Positions 1-5,250 are shown, counted from the stretch's first letter. The stretch: 9,174 nucleotides of DNA from Candidatus Kerfeldbacteria bacterium RIFOXYC2_FULL_38_9 (GCA_001818355.1 MHKJ01000004.1:6528-15701); one strand, 5' to 3'. A program made the numbers and translations. Notes: generated by a model not told the origin, from the sequence alone.

Positions 1-1081
1 TTTGCCCACCTCTGCCAATAGCTAAAGACAGTTGATCTTCGGCAACTTTGGCCACCGCGGTTTTTTCTTCTTCATTTAATTCCACCGCTTGAATTTTAGC
101 CGGGGCTAAGGCATTAACAATAAATTTAATCGGGTCTTCGTTGTATTCAATGATGTCAATTTTTTCACCACCCAGTTCACTCATAACGGTTTGCACGCGT
201 GATCCGCGCTGACCAACACAAGAACCAATGGGATCAATGTTATCGGCGGTGCTTTTTACCGCAATTTTAGAACGAGAAGCCGCTTCTCGGGAGATCGCTT
301 TAATTTCAATGGCGCCAGTACTAATTTCCGGAACTTCCATCTCAAAAAGTTTACCCACCATAGGCGCGGCCGAACGAGAAGCGATAATTTCCGGGCCACG
401 ATTGGTTTTTTCAATAGAAGAAAGATAAACTTTGTAACGCGCGCCAATTTGGTAACGCTCATTAGGCACTTGTTGTTGCGGAGGCATAATCGCCGTAGCT
501 TGACCTAGGTCCATATAAACCATAGGGCCCTCTACTCTTTGAACAGTGGCATTAACAATTTCACCAACCCGGTCTTTGTATTCGTTGAATAAAGTCTCTC
601 TTTCGGCTTCGCGCAATTTTTGAATAATTACTTGTTTGGCGGTTTGCGCCGCTACCCGACCAAATTCATCCGGCACCGGCATTTCGGAAATAATTTCATC
701 ACCCATTTCCGCGTCTTTTTTAATTTCTCGCGCATCAGTTAAAGAAATATCCGTGCGGGGATTAAAACGATGCTCTTCTTCTGTCGCTTCCACGCCGTCT
801 TCCTTTTTTTCCGCTGGTTTAACCGTTATTTTTGGAGCTTCGTCTGCTGTGAGTTCAATTTCTTCTTCTGACGGATCTTCCACCACGGTTTTCACATCAA
901 AAATTTTCATAGAACCGTCCTCGGGATTAAATTCCACCCGCGTGTTAAGGTTTTTATTACCAAATTCTTTGCGATAAGCCACAGCCAAAGCCGCTTCAAT
1001 CGAATCAATAACCGCATCAAAAGGGATGTTTTTTTCGTCGCACACCTGCTCAATTGCGAGCATCAGTTCACTTTTTGCCAT
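1..1081 (-). CDS. nusA: Transcription termination/antitermination factor NusA (3' part cut by window edge)
   Basis: NusA binds RNA polymerase and nascent RNA and modulates pausing, termination and antitermination in the cytoplasm. The 360 codons visible read without a stop from an ATG at 1081 and run off the left edge. Residues 1-65 and about 118-165 form the polymerase-binding N-terminal domain, with a TAKQVIIQKLREAE stretch at 147-160 that is highly typical. An S1 domain covers about 172-236 and KH1 about 243-335, with the GxxG loop VGQRGSRV at 289-296 and LGGEKIDII at 303-311. KH2 is just beginning, with IGRGG at 355-359, where the window ends. Compared with the E. coli protein as I remember it, an acidic, Glu-rich stretch at about 66-110 is longer by some 35 residues. 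No Shine-Dalgarno precedes the ATG. Upstream is an unrelated unknown gene rather than rimP. Downstream genes are out of view. Confidence 0.97.
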   Translation of the reverse strand, partial: MAKSELMLAIEQVCDEKNIPFDAVIDSIEAALAVAYRKEFGNKNLNTRVEFNPEDGSMKIFDVKTVVEDPSEEEIELTADEAPKITVKPAEKKEDGVEATEEEHRFNPRTDISLTDAREIKKDAEMGDEIISEMPVPDEFGRVAAQTAKQVIIQKLREAERETLFNEYKDRVGEIVNATVQRVEGPMVYMDLGQATAIMPPQQQVPNERYQIGARYKVYLSSIEKTNRGPEIIASRSAAPMVGKLFEMEVPEISTGAIEIKAISREAASRSKIAVKSTADNIDPIGSCVGQRGSRVQTVMSELGGEKIDIIEYNEDPIKFIVNALAPAKIQAVELNEEEKTAVAKVAEDQLSLAIGRGGQ

Positions 1082-1111
1082 AGGTATCAATATTCAATTT
1101 TTTAAAGGTTT

Positions 1112-1140
1112 AAAAAAAGCTAGCATTTTATGATGCTAGC
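1112..1140 (-). terminator. Perfect 8-bp stem-loop followed by seven U, in the nusA leader
   Basis: Read on the minus strand, GCTAGCAT (1140-1133) and ATGCTAGC (1126-1119) form a perfect 8-bp stem with a 6-nt loop, followed directly by seven T (1118-1112). This is the shape of an intrinsic terminator. It lies 30 nt before the nusA ATG but downstream of the strong nusA promoter, and begins only a few nucleotides after the predicted start of transcription. It may end read-through from the unknown genes upstream, act as an attenuator of nusA, or protect the 5' end of the mRNA. The structure is seen in the sequence; the role is inferred. Confidence 0.75.
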
Positions 1141-1151
1141 CTAACTATTTC

Positions 1152-1180
1152 ACTATATTATGATCCGGATTTGCTGTCAA
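1152..1180 (-). promoter_or_regulatory. Sigma70-type promoter for nusA
   Basis: The minus strand carries TTGACA (1180-1175), a 17-nt spacer, and TATAGT (1157-1152), a near-consensus pair. The start of transcription would be near 1145, giving a leader of about 64 nt that begins with the stem-loop at 1140-1119. The spacer contains the 8-bp palindrome ATCCGGAT (1163-1170), which might be an operator or may be chance. Confidence 0.75.
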
Positions 1181-1402
1181 ATAAAATTATCATTATTCCA
1201 CAGCACTTGTGCCAAATTCTAATCTGAAGTGCAATCAACTTTTAAATAAAAAACTACTTAAGAATAGAAGGATCTTTTCCTGCGTCGAAAAAAAATAAAA
1301 TTATATTAATCTCCAGAACAAATTGCCGGGAAATTAAAAAAGATGAAGAACTGATTGTTTGTCATGAAACAATTTATCAATGCATTTAATTATTTATTTT
1401 AT
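1181..1402. other. AT-rich intergenic stretch with no recognisable gene
   Basis: I see no convincing ORF or RNA gene in these 222 bases. There is a 7-bp inverted repeat, ATTGTTT (1354-1360) with AAACAAT (1367-1373), loop of 6, just after the stop of the upstream unknown gene. It is AT-rich and lacks a U run on the minus strand, so it is at best a weak 3' structure. A 6-bp pair GCACTT (1203-1208) / AAGTGC (1227-1232) is weaker still. Confidence 0.4.
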
Positions 1403-1840
1403 TTAGCCACAATAAAATATTGGGCTTAATTGAAAAGGAAAGTCTCCAAAATCTTCTACCATAAGTAAATAATACTCACCGTAAGGAGCGGTTGGTGTAA
1501 CTTCTATGTGCTGTGATGTTGTTCTATAAGAAACAAAAAATTGACGAATTCCTGATAAATTTGGGCTTTTGATGGTAAATTGATCATAGTATTCTTGCAA
1601 TTCTGAAGTTGATAATTGTGATTTTATTTTAATAGAAACACGATAATCACAACCATCGCCATTGCTTTTTAATAAATTAGCTTCTTTTTTAACCCTGTTG
1701 ACATATCCTGTCTTTTCCGGCAAAGGTACAGATTTTAAACGTCTAGCAAATTTGTCTACCGGAGAATTAAAAATGATTAAAAACCAAAAAATAGTTGTTA
1801 TCCCAACTAATGCAATAATGATCGAAATGGTATCTTTCAT
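1403..1840 (-). CDS. Unknown small membrane-anchored protein (145 aa)
   Basis: I do not recognise a named family with confidence. From the ATG at 1840 the protein has one hydrophobic segment at about residues 5-24, then a soluble domain of about 120 residues beginning after NSPVDKFARRL. The pattern (Leu-rich KSNGDGCDYRVSIKIKS, 58-74, then LSTSELQEYYDQF, 76-88) vaguely resembles small anchored proteins I recall from Firmicutes, but this is not firm. The absence of a charged N-terminal region before the hydrophobic stretch leaves orientation open; an outside-facing domain is likely. A longer reading from a TTG at 1870 adds ten residues; I prefer the ATG because a weak AGG lies 8 nt before it and the hydrophobic stretch then sits right at the N-terminus. 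It is the last gene of a same-strand trio, 43 nt after its neighbour. Confidence 0.7.
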   Translation of the reverse strand: MKDTISIIIALVGITTIFWFLIIFNSPVDKFARRLKSVPLPEKTGYVNRVKKEANLLKSNGDGCDYRVSIKIKSQLSTSELQEYYDQFTIKSPNLSGIRQFFVSYRTTSQHIEVTPTAPYGEYYLLMVEDFGDFPFQLSPIFYCG

Positions 1841-1883
1841 ATAAATAGCCTGAAATAATTTTATTAGCAATAATTTTTATATT

Positions 1884-2249
1884 TTACAAACCCCGCGGTG
1901 GAGTAAAAGACAGGGTGTCTTCATAATAAGTTCTTAAACCTTGCCGCGCGGCTGGATTGCTAACTAATAGAGCAACAATTTCTTGACCTGCTTTTTCCGC
2001 TTCTGCTGATACTTCATTAAAAATATGTTGTTGAACTAAATCCTTAATTTTTTGGCATTTTTCTACGTCCTGCCGTAATAGAACCATCAATCTATTGAAT
2101 AATTCTAAATGAGTGGTGCTCCAGCGGGTTTCCATGGTGTTGCGATTTGGTTGGTGAAAATTTTCCCAAGTAGGACTATCTTGTGGTCCTGGCAAATCTT
2201 CTCGACTAAGAAGGGGGCGCTTTTTTTTAGATGGAAATTCTGAATACAT
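1884..2249 (-). CDS. Unknown soluble protein (121 aa)
   Basis: No family is recognised. The first 40 residues are rich in Lys, Arg, Pro and Ser (for example PSKKKRPLLSREDLPGP, 6-22) and are probably disordered. Residues about 45-112 look helical, with a Leu/Val/Ile heptad-like pattern through FNRLMVLLRQDVEKCQKIKDL (the region 51-71) and SAEAEKAGQEIVALLVS (81-97). There is no signal peptide or membrane segment. No Shine-Dalgarno is visible; the ATG is preceded by AAAAAACC. The gene lies 42 nt after the membrane-anchored gene at 2960-2292 and 43 nt before the one at 1840-1403, so the three are probably one transcript. A similar base composition (about one third G+C) supports a common origin. 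Confidence 0.65.
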   Translation of the reverse strand: MYSEFPSKKKRPLLSREDLPGPQDSPTWENFHQPNRNTMETRWSTTHLELFNRLMVLLRQDVEKCQKIKDLVQQHIFNEVSAEAEKAGQEIVALLVSNPAARQGLRTYYEDTLSFTPPRGL

Positions 2250-2291
2250 GGTTTTTTAAAAAAATAATTAAATATTATTTATAATACCGCT

Positions 2292-2960
2292 TCATTGACT
2301 GAATTCATAATAAATCCACCAATTATCATTAAGCGGTTTAATCGCTCTATATTCCTGTGTTGGTTTAAAATTTATATGATCAAGCGATTCTAGTCGATCG
2401 GCTTTTAACATTTTTCCCATATCAACTTTAACAGGACTGTAAAGTAAAGATTTTAATTCTCCCTCATCAATAATACCAGCGCTGTAAACATAAAAAAAAT
2501 AACTACGCTGGTTTGATGACATTAGATCAATACTAAGAGGGGCAGTATCAATTCTAAAAACATGTAAGGCGTGCATGCGTCGATTGTATTCTTTAGAGCG
2601 TTCGGTTGAAATAATAGCCTTGTCTTTCGATTGATGTGGTAGTGAGTGTTGATATTTTCCGTCGTCATCAAGATAAATCACCTCGTCCAGTGGGTCATTT
2701 TTAGAAAAGCCCTCATAAATAGTACGAATGTCATGCCCTTTAGCAACGTCTTCGTTTAACATATTTACTAATTCAAAAAATTCAGTTTCGTGTTTTTGAT
2801 GAAGAGCGATTATTTCTGTATCCGTATTTGGTCCAATAGTACTAAAAAATCCTACAAGTGCTAGTAAGCCAACTAAAACATGAATAATATAGAAAGCAGA
2901 TGTTGTTGCCACAATTACCACAAAAATACTGAGAAAAATTCGTTTTTTATTACGTTTCAT
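2292..2960 (-). CDS. Unknown membrane-anchored protein (222 aa)
   Basis: The protein starts with a basic stretch (MKRNKKR) followed by a long hydrophobic region at about residues 8-40, enough for one long signal anchor or a tight pair of helices. The remaining 180 residues are soluble and, by the positive-inside rule, lie outside the membrane. Recognisable landmarks are HQKHETEFFELVNMLNED (54-71), a central RSKEYNRRMHAL (about 121-132) and a C-terminal WWIYYEFSQ. I half recognise this layout from hypothetical proteins of other bacteria in which an R-x-x-EY-x-x-x-x-x-x-L segment is followed by a Trp/Tyr-rich end, but I cannot name a family. It opens the trio of unknown genes and has its own possible promoter at 3011-2984. 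The stop is TGA, and reading it as sense would add only eight residues to the next in-frame stop, so no recoding is implied. Confidence 0.75.
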   Translation of the reverse strand: MKRNKKRIFLSIFVVIVATTSAFYIIHVLVGLLALVGFFSTIGPNTDTEIIALHQKHETEFFELVNMLNEDVAKGHDIRTIYEGFSKNDPLDEVIYLDDDGKYQHSLPHQSKDKAIISTERSKEYNRRMHALHVFRIDTAPLSIDLMSSNQRSYFFYVYSAGIIDEGELKSLLYSPVKVDMGKMLKADRLESLDHINFKPTQEYRAIKPLNDNWWIYYEFSQ

Positions 2961-2983
2961 AAATTAAAACTTGATTTGAACAT

Positions 2984-3011
2984 ATATTAACATAGTCCAC
3001 TAAAACAGCAA
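2984..3011 (-). promoter_or_regulatory. Possible promoter for the trio of unknown genes
   Basis: On the minus strand TTGCTG (3011-3006), 16 nt, then TAATAT (2989-2984), the latter preceded by TGT so that it forms an extended -10 (TGnTAATAT). Transcription would start about 17 nt before the ATG at 2960. The -35 match is weak (3 of 6), so the call rests mainly on the extended -10. The preceding ATPase gene has no convincing terminator, so read-through is also possible. Confidence 0.4.
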
Positions 3012-3036
3012 TGTCTGATTTAATAACAAAAAATGA

Positions 3037-4167
3037 CTAACTGACAAAATCCAGATAATTTGTTTGGTCAATAATATCGTAGCTTGCCTCCTGATACTCG
3101 CTCAACCACTCTTTTGGTGCGTTGTGGTTTCGATGATTTTGCCATTTGAACTCATAGCCATATAATTTACCTCCGCGCTCTTCTACCAAATCTATCTCTT
3201 GTTGCGACCAGGTTCGCCAAAAATAGTAATTCGCATACAATCCCAAATATTCTCGTTTTTTCATGCGTTCGATAAACAAAAAATTTTCCCACAACTGCCC
3301 AATATCATTACGACTATTCAAAAAATTAAAATTTCCAATCAAAGCATTGCGAATCCCGTTGTCATAAAAATAATAGCGAGAAATTTTTGTAATTTCCTTT
3401 CGTAAGTTCCGAGAAAAACCACCAACTCGAATAATAACAAATGCTTTCTCCAATAAATCAAGATAACGCTCAACCGTATTTCTGCTCATGCCTAATTGTC
3501 GACCTAATTCCTGTAAGGATACTTCGTGGCCAATTTGAAATGCGATCAGCCTTAGCAGTTGTAAAATTTTTTGGGAATTTCGAATTTGTTCAAGTTCAAG
3601 AATGTCTTTATAAAGATAGGCGTCCCGTATTTGAAAAAGGTATTGAATTTTATCTGCAAAGTTTTTACTTGTCAGTACTTCCGGGTATTGACCAAAAATC
3701 AAAAGGCGTTCCAGATTTTGATATAAAAATGCTCCACCTTTTTCTTCTTTAAGTTCTAAAACCGAAATGGGGAAAAGCGTATGAACTGTTTGCCGACCAA
3801 CAAGTGGTTCACCAATTTTATTAGACAAATCAAATGAAGACGACCCGGTAGCGATCACTCGAATTTTAGGAATTTGGTCGACGATAATTTTTAATCCTTG
3901 CCCAATATGTTCAATTTTTTGTGCCTCATCAATAAAAATCAAATCATATCCGGTAAAGAAGGATATAATTTTTGAAAAATCATTTGATTCCAGAATTTCT
4001 TTAAGCCCAGCATCTTCGCCGGTGCTTTGATATACTTTGCCCTTATATTGCTTAAGATAATTTTGGATAATTGTTGTTTTTCCTACTTGTCTTGGACCAT
4101 ATAAAACAAGGACTTTGTTAGGTTTTAACCAAGAGTGAATTTTATCGGAATAATAGCGTTTAAACAT
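3037..4167 (-). CDS. AAA ATPase with C-terminal DUF4143 nuclease-like domain (AAA_14 family)
   Basis: This 376-residue protein has the full layout of the AAA_14/DUF4143 family, common as stand-alone accessory genes in bacteria and archaea. Walker A is GPRQVGKT (24-31), Walker B LIFIDEAQ (76-83), the sensor ATGSSSF (106-112), followed by a conserved GR pair (124-125) and FGQYPEV (158-164). A winged-helix-like segment, VSLQELGRQLGMSRNTVERY, covers 216-235. The C-terminal domain keeps residues of a PD-(D/E)xK fold: E294, E324-I-D326, and E339-F-K341, so nuclease activity is possible but unproven. Length is typical for the family. Cellular role is unknown; these proteins are often suspected of acting in stress, mobile-element or toxin-like functions. 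The gene stands alone with its own promoter, and the predicted mRNA would be leaderless. The stop is TAG. Confidence 0.93.
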   Translation of the reverse strand: MFKRYYSDKIHSWLKPNKVLVLYGPRQVGKTTIIQNYLKQYKGKVYQSTGEDAGLKEILESNDFSKIISFFTGYDLIFIDEAQKIEHIGQGLKIIVDQIPKIRVIATGSSSFDLSNKIGEPLVGRQTVHTLFPISVLELKEEKGGAFLYQNLERLLIFGQYPEVLTSKNFADKIQYLFQIRDAYLYKDILELEQIRNSQKILQLLRLIAFQIGHEVSLQELGRQLGMSRNTVERYLDLLEKAFVIIRVGGFSRNLRKEITKISRYYFYDNGIRNALIGNFNFLNSRNDIGQLWENFLFIERMKKREYLGLYANYYFWRTWSQQEIDLVEERGGKLYGYEFKWQNHRNHNAPKEWLSEYQEASYDIIDQTNYLDFVS

Positions 4168-4175
4168 ATATTATT

Positions 4176-4204
4176 ATAATAGCAAATTTATCAATTTGCG
4201 TCAA
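4176..4204 (-). promoter_or_regulatory. Strong promoter of the AAA ATPase gene, predicted leaderless
   Basis: TTGACG (4204-4199), a 17-nt spacer, and TATTAT (4181-4176) preceded by TGC, giving an extended -10. Only 8 nt separate the -10 from the ATG at 4167, so the transcript would begin 1-3 nt before the start codon. An overlapping TATAAT (4178-4173) would place it even closer. No Shine-Dalgarno is possible with this geometry. Confidence 0.75.
4182..4199. promoter_or_regulatory. 18-bp palindrome filling the -35/-10 spacer, operator-like
   Basis: GCAAATT (4182-4188) and AATTTGC (4193-4199) are perfect inverted 7-bp arms around a TATC centre. The palindrome fits almost exactly between the two promoter elements, where a bound repressor would block RNA polymerase. 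The ATPase itself has a winged-helix-like segment, but no evidence links the two. Arms are AT-rich, so chance cannot be excluded. Confidence 0.45.
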
Positions 4205-4241
4205 TAAACTGAAGCAAATAGCCTTATTTCCTTCAGTTTAT
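4204..4241. repeat. 38-nt near-perfect palindrome upstream of the AAA ATPase promoter
   Basis: Arms ATAAACTGAAG (4204-4214) and CTTCAGTTTAT (4231-4241) are perfect 11-bp inverted copies. After one C/C mismatch the pairing continues with AAATA (4216-4220) and TATTT (4225-4229), leaving a loop of about 4 nt. There is no U run on either strand, so it is not an intrinsic terminator. It abuts the -35 box and could be a regulator site, a cruciform, or the trace of a small palindromic element. Confidence 0.6.
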
Positions 4242-4249
4242 ATCAAAAC

Positions 4250-4281
4250 AAAAAACCACCTGTTTTATTTGGCGGTTTTTT
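4250..4281 (-). terminator. Intrinsic terminator, best in the minus direction
   Basis: On the minus strand a stem of AAAAAACCGCC (4281-4271) with GGTGGTTTTTT (4260-4250), 10-nt loop, ends in a U run. One pair is G-U as minus-strand RNA but would be an A-C mismatch as plus-strand RNA, which argues that it serves the lipoprotein gene upstream (stop at 4430) and not a plus-strand transcript. Confidence 0.75.
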
Positions 4282-4344
4282 ATGATCTGCTGATTTTCAT
4301 TTTTTAAAATGTAAAACACCAGAAGAATGCTCTTTATCGTCACG

Positions 4345-4429
4345 CTAAACCTTTTTGGGGCAAGCGGAGATCAGGTTGAGCAGAAGCCTGTTCCCGGCAA
4401 ACGCGCCGGGGGCGAGAGGTGTTGCTGAA
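4345..4429 (-). other. GC-rich tail after the lipoprotein stop, with a GC hairpin
   Basis: High GC content continues about 85 bases past the stop codon at 4430 and then falls abruptly. The tract holds a 6-bp all-GC stem, CCCGGC (4393-4398) with GCCGGG (4405-4410), loop AAACGC, flanked by GCC and GGC. No U run follows. The tract is open in the +1 frame relative to the lipoprotein, ending in a TAG at 4347-4345. It may be a structured 3' UTR, the end of the transferred segment, or a formerly coding tail. About 60 AT-rich bases then lead to the terminator. Confidence 0.4.
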
Positions 4430-4448
4430 TTACTCCAACAACACCTCT
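4415..4448 (-). repeat. 10-bp inverted repeat enclosing the lipoprotein stop codon
   Basis: AGAGGTGTTG (4415-4424) and CAACACCTCT (4439-4448) are perfect inverted copies. The last lipoprotein codons lie in one arm, and the TAA (4432-4430) is in the 14-nt loop. In the mRNA this would put a stable hairpin across the stop codon. There is no U run, so it is more likely a 3' stabiliser or processing barrier than a terminator. Confidence 0.55.
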
Positions 4449-5119
4449 TCTGGTGGTGTGTCTTCGAGGTACTTACAACCCTCGTCAACTCCCCACCAAC
4501 AGTTGTCGTCGAGGTCGTTGCAGACCTCGATCGCGTCCGGGTTGATCCCGGAATCGGCGTCATCGCAGTCCGTGTCGTCGGCCACGTAGCCGTCCGGCTG
4601 ATAACAGCCGGTTGCCTCCGTCCAAATGGCCGGAGTGCCGTAACCGTCGCCGTCTGCGTCCTGGTAATAGGTGGTTGGGACGCCTTCGTCCACACCACCG
4701 TCGCAGTTGTTGTCCAGACCGTCGCAGACCTCTTCGGTGCCCGGACTGATGTCCGGGTTGTTGTCGTCGCAATCTCCAGCGAGTGTTACACCACCGGAGA
4801 CATCTTCAGTTGGGGCGGGTGCCCCATTGCCGCAGGTAAGTCCGTACGGCTCACCTGCTCCGTAGCCGTCTCCGTCCTCGTCGTAGTAGACGGGGAGAGG
4901 CGCTCCCACCGTGGGGTCGGTGTCGTCACAGTCTGACTGCGACGGCACCACGAGCAAATCACACCGGGGGTCGTAACCCCCTTCGTCGGTATTGGAGCTG
5001 GTGCACACATATGCACCATCCCCGTCTTTATCTTCGACGACCGTCCACTGACAGCCGCCGAGTCCAACGATAATCAACGCCGCCACAACAAGCAGTACAA
5101 TTACACTGTTCTTCAACAT
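4430..5119 (-). CDS. Lipoprotein with MopE-like metal-binding repeats
   Basis: A 229-residue secreted lipoprotein: short charged start (MLKN), hydrophobic helix about 5-22, and a lipobox LGGC with the lipidated Cys at 23. The mature part has three Asp/Gly/Cys-rich units: DKDGDG (30-35) to SDCDDTDP (62-69), YYDEDGDGYG (78-87) to GDCDDNNPDISPG (115-127) plus CDGLDNNCDGGVDEG (132-146), and YYQDADGDGYG (151-161) to TDCDDADSGINP (183-194) plus CNDLDDNCWWGVDEG (200-214). These match the Asp-rich motifs of MopE-related proteins, which as a class are thought to bind calcium or other metals; the actual metal here is unknown. The first unit lacks the CDG..NNCDG part, and the third has WW where DG is usual. 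Codons are strongly GC-ending (one 60-base sample is 62% G+C against 30% near 3901), and a clear AAAGGA site lies 7 nt before the ATG, both unlike the neighbours. Recent transfer from a high-GC donor is likely. Confidence 0.9.
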   Translation of the reverse strand: MLKNSVIVLLVVAALIIVGLGGCQWTVVEDKDGDGAYVCTSSNTDEGGYDPRCDLLVVPSQSDCDDTDPTVGAPLPVYYDEDGDGYGAGEPYGLTCGNGAPAPTEDVSGGVTLAGDCDDNNPDISPGTEEVCDGLDNNCDGGVDEGVPTTYYQDADGDGYGTPAIWTEATGCYQPDGYVADDTDCDDADSGINPDAIEVCNDLDDNCWWGVDEGCKYLEDTPPEEVLLE

Positions 5120-5126
5120 CGCCAGT

Positions 5127-5132
5127 TCCTTT
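5127..5132 (-). promoter_or_regulatory. Shine-Dalgarno of the lipoprotein gene
   Basis: AAAGGA (5132-5127), 7 nt before the ATG at 5119, is the only clear ribosome binding site in the window. It confirms the start and lies just downstream of the leader hairpin, so it would be unpaired and accessible. Confidence 0.75.
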
Positions 5133-5147
5133 CTCTTTTGACCATAA

Positions 5148-5182
5148 ACTCAAGCACGAGAACCAACTTCCCGCACTTGAGT
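5148..5182 (-). promoter_or_regulatory. 15-bp leader hairpin at the predicted 5' end of the lipoprotein mRNA
   Basis: As minus-strand RNA, positions 5182-5168 pair with 5162-5148 without interruption: 7 Watson-Crick pairs (ACUCAAG with CUUGAGU), two G-U pairs, then CG, GC, GU, GC, AU, AU, around a GUUGG loop. Three pairs are G-U only when transcribed in this direction, which points to an RNA-level function. The predicted transcription start, about 7 nt after the -10, is at the first base of the stem. Likely a 5' stabiliser or regulator. Confidence 0.65.
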
Positions 5183-5188
5183 GGCACA

Positions 5189-5217
5189 AGGGTACACCAA
5201 AAAACCCTTTTTGTCAA
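5189..5217 (-). promoter_or_regulatory. Promoter of the lipoprotein gene
   Basis: TTGACA (5217-5212), a 17-nt spacer and TACCCT (5194-5189). The -35 is perfect, the -10 weak (3 of 6), so an activator or intrinsic low strength is possible. The -35 lies inside the hairpin of the terminator that ends the fic gene. Confidence 0.55.
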
Positions 5218-5227
5218 GGGTTTTGGT
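5196..5227 (-). terminator. Intrinsic terminator of the fic gene, overlapping the next promoter
   Basis: On the minus strand AAAACCCTT (5224 back to about 5216) pairs with AAGGGTTTT (5209-5201) around a 6-nt loop, followed by more T (to 5199); ACC/GGT can extend the stem after a 2-nt bulge. It lies about 25 nt after the fic stop at 5251. The TTGACA -35 box of the lipoprotein promoter is formed by the end of the stem and its loop. Confidence 0.65.
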
Positions 5228-5250
5228 AAAAAAACTGGGGATTAAAAAAT

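Noticed and set aside
256..462. 68-aa minus-strand ORF within the nusA region
   Set aside because: It is an out-of-frame shadow of nusA; the Lys/Leu/Arg-rich product has no family features.
636..977. 113-aa plus-strand ORF, Ser-rich
   Set aside because: It lies antisense to nusA, which is clearly coding on the minus strand; the Ser-rich translation is typical of an antisense shadow.
1201..1320. Possible degenerate gene or small RNA between the unknown trio and nusA
   Set aside because: No start with a plausible reading frame, no strong stem and no terminator; only weak AT-rich inverted repeats are visible.
2292..2294. TGA as a sense codon (recoded genetic code)
   Set aside because: No accepted gene has an internal TGA, and reading through this one meets another stop within nine codons, so a standard code is the simpler explanation.
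3037..4167. AAA ATPase as part of a multi-gene defence system
   Set aside because: The gene stands alone with its own promoter; neighbours carry no nuclease, methylase or sensor partner of a known system. Stand-alone DUF4143 proteins are common.
4204..4241. 38-nt palindrome as a terminator
   Set aside because: Neither strand has a U run after the stem; the true terminator of the lipoprotein transcript is the separate hairpin at 4250-4281.
4345..4698. 117-aa minus-strand ORF overlapping the end of the lipoprotein gene
   Set aside because: Its overlapping part is Thr/Arg-rich frame-shadow sequence. Only the tail past 4430 might matter, and it is reported as a finding rather than as a gene.
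4355..4936. Long plus-strand ORF (193 aa) opposite the lipoprotein gene
   Set aside because: It is the antisense of a GC-rich gene with repeated GAC/GGC codons, which naturally lacks stops. The translation is a low-complexity Val-rich string with no domain, whereas the minus-strand frame has a signal peptide, lipobox and family repeats.
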